Assembly (NCBI GenBank): GCA_903813345.2
Contig: CAIIXF020000011.1
Location: forward strand, 1,884,571-1,948,570
Reading direction: 5' to 3'
From: Owenia fusiformis
Taxonomy: Eukaryota; Annelida; Polychaeta; Sabellida; Oweniidae
DNA: 64,000 nt
Under the pieces are notes generated by a model. That model worked only from the letters and a program-made list of their open reading frames with translations, was not told the DNA's origin and did no database searches. Below, in pieces: positions 58,401-64,000 of the stretch. The translations under genes were made by a program, and so were the position numbers. Every line of letters starts with the position of its first letter. Position 1 is the stretch's first letter.

Positions 58401-61400
58401 TGGAAAAGATACTGTCCCATTTAAATATTGCTTGAATGTGGAGGTTGCCTAATTCAAATTCATAACTTTATTTCTAGCATTAAAAATAAAAAAAATATTC
58501 TTATTATTTGGTGCCATGGTTCAGTTTCAAACCATTTTCTTGACATTTTGATGAAGTTTAAAAGTTGGTTTGAGATAATGATAAAACTCCTGCACACATG
58601 AAAATATTATGACACCTTTGGTATCATAGCTCACTAAATTATCAAATTTTAATCAAATAGTCACTTTTTGTAAATGTGCTGGTTACACAATTATAAATTT
58701 TGTAATAACTTTTGCTGAGGAACAAAATCTAGATTAAAACATAATATGCTAATAAAAACTTTAAATAACCAAACTTATGGGAGATTTGCACCACACTTTG
58801 AGGTAACTTGGAAGAGGTGCACCACACTTTGAGGTAACTTGGAAGAGGTGCACCACACTTTGAGGTAACTTGGAAGAGGTGCACCACACTTTGAGGTAAC
58901 TTGGAAGATTTGCACCACATTTTGAGGTAACTTGGAAGAAGTGCACCACACTTTGATGTAACTTGGAAGAGGTGCACCACACTTTGAGGCAACTTATGCA
59001 ACCCAAGCATGAAGGAGAGGTGTAAAATGGTGAAGGCAAGTACCTTAACATACCATAAAAAAATATTACCAATCAAGTTGATTGGCTCCAAAAGTCAAGA
59101 TATATATACAAAGCTTTGTGTGTTTTTAGCTGACTAAACAATAAATGTTTTGATATTGCTTGAATGTCAATGTATTCTAATTCAAATTCACAATTTTATT
59201 TCTCGCATTAAAAATCAAAAATAAATGATATATTTTTCTTTAGTGCTAAGATTTAGTTCAAAATCATTTTCTTGACATTTTGATTAGTTCCAATAGCAAG
59301 GCTGAACGTCTGGTCAAAGATTTTTTTGTTTTCTTGATTATGTCACCTTTATCCATCGAATTTCATCTTAATATAATATTTGGGCACACTACATACAGAC
59401 CAAATATTTGGTTTAAAGTTACCCTGAGCACAGAGTCTAGTTATAAACGGTTTAACTACCCACTGCCTATATAGACTATATTACAAAAAATTAGCAGCCC
59501 AGCCCCAAAGATTGGTGCCTGTGACACCTGAGGTAACAAATCATTTCAAATCTACTACACTGACCCTTCTCAACCAATCAGCGAAGTGGAAGATGCTAAA
59601 TACATGCCCATCAACTATGTGGTAATGTCAGACGAAATGACTATACTGTATATAAAGTCGTCCTTATTTCAACGACAAACTCTGATTGGCTCGGTGAGAT
59701 CAGAGATTTATTGTTTACTAAAAGAGTGAAGACGAGGCTCTCTTTTAAGAAATAAAGTCTAATGAATACAAAGGGTAGTTGAAAGGATGGGTCTGGCTCC
59801 TGGGAATTACCTTTTGGTCCCTCACTTTATAAATGTACATTGTATTTGAAATATAGAATAAGTTGTAAACTTTCTCTTGAAAAAATAAATCTTCCAGATT
59901 TGGTGAATTTTATTGCAGAAAATTGCCTAGGTTAACAATCTAAATACCAATAAAAGTGCAGGATTCAAAATTAAGATTTTCTGGAGAAAAGGATGATACT
60001 GGAGGGATGCAGTCACAATATATTACTACCAGTTAGGATGGTTAGCTTCACTAATGTACAAGAATTTCTTTGATTAAAAGAGCCAAGTGGAATTACAATG
60101 AAATCTTTTGAATATTTGTGTATTTTGAGAATTGAATTTCTAGACTTTAAAATCAAAAATGAATATTGGCTTATTCTTAATGCTTCAAGGTTCATCTTAC
60201 AAACTATTTCTTGACATTTTGTATTAAAGCTGAAAAAGTATATTTGAAGATCTGATATTAAATAGATAACAGCAACGCCAAGGCGCTGAAAATCCCTCAA
60301 ACAACCATTGCTGCCATTTTCAAAATGGCAACTCAGTAGCCAAATATGAGACTTAGTCAATGCAGGACATTTCAAATGAGATAAAAAACACCTAGGTTGG
60401 CATCAAGAAGGATTGGTTCCCAGGATTTCAACTCGATATTTTTCCATGAATGGAGGAGTCATACCGCGATGACAAAATTATAAATCAAACATTCAATCAC
60501 AAATTTGGGACTTATTTCTGACAAAAAATTTCAAAACATAAAAAGTGATAAAGATTAGTTAAAACCTTTTGGATCTTAGATTACGAATTTATAGTCAGTT
60601 ATAACATCAGAAAATAATGATGTTTTCAATGTTGTTGTCGATATCTACAAATGCCACAAGAATATCAGCCATTCTCCTTGCAGTTTATTTGTATGAACTC
60701 CCCCACAAAAATCAGCACTAAACAAATTGCTTGGAGATTAAAAATAACAAGTTGGAACCCTGAGAGTCAATCCTCCTTGGGGTGACATCTTTTAAATTGT
60801 CTCTCACCTTAGGATCATCTGGCGGATCAAACTGCACAATCCAATCAACGGCTGGGATATCAAGACCTCTAGCGGCGACATCTGTACAGAGGAGTATGGC
60901 CTCCTTAGTGTTACAGAATTGAAAGAATGTCTGCGTTCGTTTTTGTTGCTTCTGTTTCCCATGGATGCACATGACGGGCATGTCTATATAATTCAACAGC
61001 TCATTATAATATTTCACCGCCATACAACTGCTCATGAAGACCATCATTTTCTTCTTACGATTCTTTTTCAGGAATGTGAAAAGAAGGAGAAACCTTTTCT
61101 CTGCTGGACAGACCACATAGCCCTTAAATAGAAGCGTAGGTAACAGTTTATCGGAAATGGTAAAAATTTAAGCAAATTAGCTTCTAACGCACACCCTTCC
61201 TCCACTAAAATAAACCAAGACAAGGCATTGAAATGCAAAATGCAATTTCTGCTAGAAAATTCAACAAATCTGCGAGATTCATTTTTCATGAGAAGTTTAC
61301 AAATAAATTGCTAAATGATACAGTTAAACCTGTTAGGTTTGCCATGATTTTTTCATCATACATTTTACCATACCATGCACCTATTTACAAATGTATTTCG

Positions 61401-64000
61401 TGATTTATTCATGAACTTCTCATGAAAAAATAAATCTTGCAGATTTGTTGAATATATCAAATACCCATAATATCATTATCCATGACACAAAAGATGTTCA
61501 GATAAAAGAGTTGTTGGAGTAAATCGCAGAGTATTTAAGTGCTACTATAAACCCTCTCGGCACACTCCATGTCTTTAATATATGTGGCGTCACGAGCAGT
61601 GGACAATACCTCTGTTACACTGCTAACAACACTGACTTCCACAATGGGTCATAATTCTACACATTCACATAAAAGTTCTATTACAAAAATGTAGCTAATA
61701 ACTTCCCTATTATCAACTGGTTCAACACTTTAATACCAAAATCAGGGGGTAAAATCAAAACATTATTCCCCTTATTAACCTCTTGAATCCCAGTCTCTAA
61801 AATCAGTTTGAACCCAGAGAATTTTTCCTTTTTGCCAGCTTTTCACTGTACAAAGGGGATGCTTAATTTTGTGACAGATTATCTTGTCTCTAGGCTTCAA
61901 AGTCATTTCTTAGGTGACGAGAAATCTCATCACTCTGGACAGTCAAGAGGTTAATAAAAATAGATAATGACACCCTGTATTAATCTTACTTGTTCTAAAC
62001 CTTCTACCGTGGCATTAATTTTCTTATCGTCCACACCGACATACATTGGTTCCTTTTTTAATGAAATCCTTGCGAGATCTTCTGTCTTCCTTGTCTGAGT
62101 GGCTGAGAACAACATTGTCTGTCTGCGCTCTGCAATAAAATATTGTGAGGATATAAGTATTATTCAATGGGAGGGATATGATATCAATTATTGGCTCAGA
62201 AAAGCACAGTGGTCATCATTTATTTTTGTGTAAAAATCATGTAAAAACAAGAGAATAAAGATAAACGATAGAAAGAACCAAGAAAGTTCATGACCTCACA
62301 TGCCCAAAAAAGCTGCTCAGAAGCTTTCATGTCAAAAATAAAAAACAAAACTCTTCAATTTGAATAATTCCTTTATTCATTCTGTACTATTTTGAGTTTA
62401 GTATAGTATAGAGTTCCAAATGACAGGTGCTTATCAGGAGAATGCATCAAATTAAAAATGTGACACTTTTAGCACACTATAGTACTCAATTATCGGCCAC
62501 ATTAATTCTTAAGAAATTTAATCTTTCCTGATGTTTTTGTGAGCACTTAATATGAGAATTATCCCTAGGAAGATATCAATGAGTTATCCTTCATTTTACC
62601 TTGATATACTTTAAACTTACTTGGCAGTAGTCTTATGATTTGTTTCATTTCTTCCTCAAATCCGACTTCTAATATTCTATCCGCCTCATCAACGATAAGA
62701 CACTGTAGGTTCTTGAACATGAAGTCGGGCGTGTTCTAAAAATATATAAATACTCTCCTTAAGCACAAAGGGCAACATTTAAGTCAAAGACTTTTATCAT
62801 AACTACATAATCCTCACATCTCGAAAGTGTAAGTTCGAAATCAAAAATAAATCAGAGAAAACCTTCCAGATTTTGCACCTATTGATGAAGGGATTCACTC
62901 CTATACTTTCTCATGAAGAAATAAATCTTGCGAAACACCAAGATTTTGTAAAATGATTTTGGGAATTTCTTTTCATGATTTTGCTTGTGTTTTATATCCA
63001 TAAACATGATAAAGAATTTTATTGACTATTTGATTATGAGATATAATTCAAAAATATATTTCTCATTTTCAAGGATAATCCACGAATTAACATCCAGGTA
63101 ATTTCTATTTTCAAACTCAAGGTGCCAAGAATCACTGATAATAAAAGCTATTGAATAAGACACATGCTTTTTCAAATACCACATGTTTTACTCATGCCAA
63201 TACTTGCTCAAAAATACATATTAAATTTTAGCCATTTTTTGCATCATATCTCTAAACCTCGGAATCACCTGTAAATGATCTAGAAGTCTGCCAGGTGTCG
63301 CCACTAGTATATTTATTCCCTTGGTCAGCTTCTTCGCCTCTTCCACTCTGTTAGTACCTCCCATTATTAGCCCATACGTGTGACAATGGTATTTTAACAG
63401 TTCTTTTAACACACCAAATGTCTGCATTGAGAGCTCTCTGGTTGGAGATATTATAATTACTCCAGTACCTAAGATGAAAAAAACAATGATAAAAACAAAC
63501 AAAATATAATACCATATCTGTAAGTGGGATTCCTATTCAAGAAGAACACAATCCAATTTCTGATCTTTTCTAAAAAATTGTTTTCTCATTGGAATCAATC
63601 TTAATTTTACATTAATTAAATTATTCAAAATATCTCATCATTTTGATAAGATGAAGGCAGATGTCCATGTAATGTGGCATGCAATTCTTTAATTTTCGAA
63701 AAAATCAGAAAACAAAAAGAAAATTAACCTTTTAACGCAGTCCAATTTCTGATCATTTCAAAAAAAATGTTTTCTCAATGGGATAAAATCCTAATTTTAC
63801 ATTTAACTATTCAAAATATCTCATCATGTATTTCACCATTTTAACAAGATGAAGGCAGGTATGCCAGGTGTATGCCATTTCTATGAAATGGGGGTAAGGG
63901 GCAGCAATTATTTTCTATAAATAAATCTAAAAACAAAATGAAATAAATTAGACTTTTGTAGAACTTACCATTTCTTGGCATAAACTTCAGTTTGTATAAT
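52255..64000 (-). CDS. DDX18: DDX18/Has1 DEAD-box RNA helicase, 3' part of gene
   Basis: Eight exons (64000-63969 partial, 63468-63269, 62735-62621, 62129-61990, 61122-60808, 56263-56093, 55132-54955, 52403-52255) give about 432 C-terminal residues. All borders are GT-AG and phases agree. Helicase motifs in order: PTREL, GGTN and [29 protein letters not shown]. The tail [12 protein letters not shown] and final [10 protein letters not shown] match the DDX18 C-terminus (human ends with a similar GGGGGFGYQ and RQFSH). Has1/DDX18 is a nucleolar ATP-dependent RNA helicase for ribosomal subunit assembly. The Q motif and Walker A motif lie beyond the window. The exon with motif VI has a tandemly copied 5' part (see 56264). 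Confidence 0.96.
52761..52822. promoter_or_regulatory. Pair of NRF-1-like sites in the last DDX18 intron
   Basis: GGCGCATGCGCAAA (52760-52773) and CTGCGCATGCGTG (52811-52823) both match the palindromic NRF-1 core TGCGCATGCGCA, 50 bp apart, with an ATTGGT between. Such pairs mark CpG promoters. No transcript start or gene is visible here; an internal or antisense promoter is possible. Confidence 0.35.
54704..54901. mobile_element. hAT-like MITE, second copy
   Basis: Starts CAGGCCCGTAGCCAGGG and ends CCTGGGTACGGGCCTA; inverted relative to the element at 36130 in its interior (AATCATGATGTTTTTCACC). It lies in the last DDX18 intron, 50 bp downstream of an exon. Confidence 0.72.
54955..55132 (-). 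CDS. DDX18: DDX18 exon after motif VI
   Basis: Encodes [40 protein letters not shown] and [14 protein letters not shown], matching human DDX18 closely; donor GTATCC in phase 1. Confidence 0.96.
55197..55846. repeat. 20-bp minisatellite, about 32 copies
   Basis: Unit CCAATGATAACCAATTGGTG with variants CGACTGG and TGACTGG. It lies in the DDX18 intron between the motif VI exon and the next, only 65 bp from the exon at 55132. The overlapping minus-strand frames ([19 protein letters not shown]) are shadows: a 20-bp unit reads differently in each round of three. Confidence 0.97.
56093..56263 (-). CDS. DDX18: DDX18 exon with helicase motif VI
   Basis: Acceptor TATATTTTCAG; reads [40 protein letters not shown] and [17 protein letters not shown]; donor [17 protein letters not shown] is motif VI, whose Arg residues contact ATP. 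57 codons, phase 0 at both ends. Confidence 0.96.
56264..56605 (-). repeat. DDX18: 126-bp tandem copies of the DDX18 motif VI exon start with acceptor
   Basis: About 62 bp of intron plus the first 64 bp of the exon are repeated upstream. Acceptors with the same TATATTTTCAG/GAG lie at 56264, 56390 and 56516 (first exon base 56263, 56389, 56515), exactly 126 bp apart. The copies encode [20 protein letters not shown] and [20 protein letters not shown]. The DDX18 frame is open through both copies (about 84 codons). A further broken copy is at 56545-56605. Use of the upstream acceptors would add 42 or 84 residues in frame. No strong donor is seen inside the copies. Confidence 0.93.
56698..56926. 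mobile_element. About 229-bp MITE
   Basis: Left AGTAGAGGAGATAGGGGCAT and right TACCCCTACGTCCTCTACT with GGGGCATT/AATGCCCC inside are inverted. It lies in the large DDX18 intron. Confidence 0.8.
57935..57995 (-). mobile_element. TACCCT MITE relative
   Basis: CTCTTTTGAGAAGCGAAGTC and GAACGAATGCAAGGGTA match the family core and one terminus. It is preceded by CTGATTCACTCGGTGAG, shared with the 59640-59780 copy, so a longer form exists. Confidence 0.6.
58785..58992. repeat. 30-bp tandem repeat, about 7 copies
   Basis: Unit GAGGTGCACCACACTTTGAG plus GTAACTTGGA. Both overlapping minus-strand frames ([22 protein letters not shown]) are shadows that stay open because the unit is a multiple of three. 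Confidence 0.95.
59690..59777 (-). mobile_element. TACCCT MITE relative
   Basis: GAGGCTCTCTTTTAAGAAAT and AATGAATACAAAGGGTA carry the family core and terminus; flanking TCTGATTGGCTCGGTGAG is shared with 57935. The other end is degenerate. Confidence 0.55.
60405..60782. mobile_element. About 380-bp MITE, GGAGGATTGG family, abutting a DDX18 exon
   Basis: Left AGAAGGATTGGTTCCCAGG with AACTCGATATTTTT is inverted on the right as AAAAATAACAAGTTGG and AGTCAATCCTCCTTGG. It ends 26 bp from the donor of the exon at 60808, so it contributes intron sequence next to the splice site. Related to 46690. Confidence 0.75.
60808..61122 (-). CDS. DDX18: DDX18 exon, RecA2 domain with motifs IV and V
   Basis: Encodes [60 protein letters not shown] and [20 protein letters not shown], ending QFDPPDDPK at GTGAGA. 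105 codons, phase 0 at both ends. Confidence 0.97.
61259..61455. mobile_element. About 197-bp MITE
   Basis: ATTCAACAAATCTGCGAGATT with TTTTTCATGAGAAG on the left is inverted on the right (CTTCTCATGAAAAAATAAAT, TTGCAGATTTGTTGAAT). Single-arm relatives are at 59873 and 62915, all in DDX18 introns. Confidence 0.75.
61779..61950. mobile_element. piggyBac-like MITE with TTAA duplication, 172 bp
   Basis: TTAA at 61775-61778 and 61951-61954; ends CCTCTTGAATCCCAG and CAGTCAAGAGG. Shorter relative of the copy at 38885 (shared CCAGAGAATTTTTC and GGTGACGAGAAATCTC). Confidence 0.82.
61990..62129 (-). CDS. DDX18: DDX18 exon with motif III
   Basis: [40 protein letters not shown] and VEGLEQ; SAT is motif III, which couples ATP hydrolysis to unwinding. 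Phase 1 in, 0 out; donor CAA/GTAAGA. Confidence 0.96.
62621..62735 (-). CDS. DDX18: DDX18 exon with DEAD box
   Basis: [42 protein letters not shown] is motif II (Walker B). Acceptor ATTTTTAG, donor GTAAGT, phase 0 to 1. Confidence 0.96.
63269..63468 (-). CDS. DDX18: DDX18 exon with motifs Ia and Ib
   Basis: [71 protein letters not shown] is motif Ia, GG and TPGR bind RNA. Donor CAG/GTGATT. Confidence 0.96.
63549..63860. repeat. Two-copy tandem duplication of about 185 bp
   Basis: TCCAATTTCTGATC, TTGTTTTCTCA, CTTAATTTTACATT, TTCAAAATATCTCATCAT and AAGATGAAGGCAG occur in the same order twice (63552 and 63740 onwards) with about 85% similarity. In a DDX18 intron. Confidence 0.75.
63969..64000 (-). 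CDS. DDX18: DDX18 exon, cut by the window edge
   Basis: Reads [10 protein letters not shown] plus the first base of Gly, then GTAAGT. It joins in phase 1 to the next exon to give [18 protein letters not shown], the expected DDX18 sequence. Confidence 0.9.

Larger units (their letters stand above)
58060..60240 (-). repeat. Dispersed internal duplications in the large DDX18 intron
   Basis: Blocks containing AATCAAGATGATT.CCTCCAAAAGTCAAG (58075, 59075) and TTTCTTGACATTTTG (58538, 59268, 60203), with TTCAAATTCA and ATTAAAAAT words between, recur two to three times at spacings near 700-1000 bp. The intron has grown partly by local duplication. Similarity is about 75-85% by eye. Confidence 0.55.

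Noticed and set aside
58729-59091. Two overlapping minus-strand frames with Cys-rich repeats
   Set aside because: Both are read-outs of the 30-bp tandem repeat.

Overview
The window is nuclear DNA of an animal, most likely a marine spiralian. A bivalve-like genome is my best guess, from AT-rich introns full of MITEs, minisatellites and a repeat-cored, GACG-microsatellite element resembling those described in bivalves. The species cannot be fixed from sequence alone. All recognisable host genes are on the minus strand, split by GT-AG introns and read with the standard genetic code.

Read in the direction of transcription (right to left), the first gene is DDX18/Has1, a nucleolar DEAD-box RNA helicase. 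Its eight visible exons run from 64000 down to 52255, and its 5' part lies beyond the right edge. Next comes an apparently intact eEF1A paralog (copy 2, 470 aa): untranslated exon near 45.8 kb, coding exons 42342 to 36383, with a TATA/CCAAT promoter. Then comes a second eEF1A paralog (copy 1) with the same exon plan between about 32.0 and 15.5 kb. Copy 1 has two in-frame TGA codons and no TATA box, so it is called a decaying pseudogene. Last is the first coding exon of a quaking/HOW-type STAR RNA-binding protein at 9102-8976, whose remaining exons must lie beyond the left edge.

The two eEF1A copies come from a tandem duplication that included promoter, untranslated first exon, intron 1 and part of the 3' UTR. 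Copy 1 has been heavily invaded: its introns hold a nearly whole mariner (DD34D), a nested internally deleted mariner, a tRNA-derived SINE, a 452-bp near-identical direct duplication and several foldback elements. Copy 2 carries a LINE 3' end in intron 1, a 610-bp TA-flanked MITE in intron 2, a TTAA-flanked MITE in intron 4 and a hAT-like MITE in its 3' UTR.

The most unusual host-gene feature is in DDX18. The start of the exon coding helicase motif VI, with its splice acceptor, is tandemly copied three times in exact 126-bp steps. The whole array is open in the DDX18 frame, so the upstream acceptors would add 42 or 84 residues without a frameshift. Other points of interest are a 51-80 bp MITE family with perfect 9-bp target duplications, a 36-bp minisatellite open on both strands, and nested inverted-repeat elements at 27-28.6 and 29.4-35.6 kb. 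No CRISPR, operon-like or viral element was seen.
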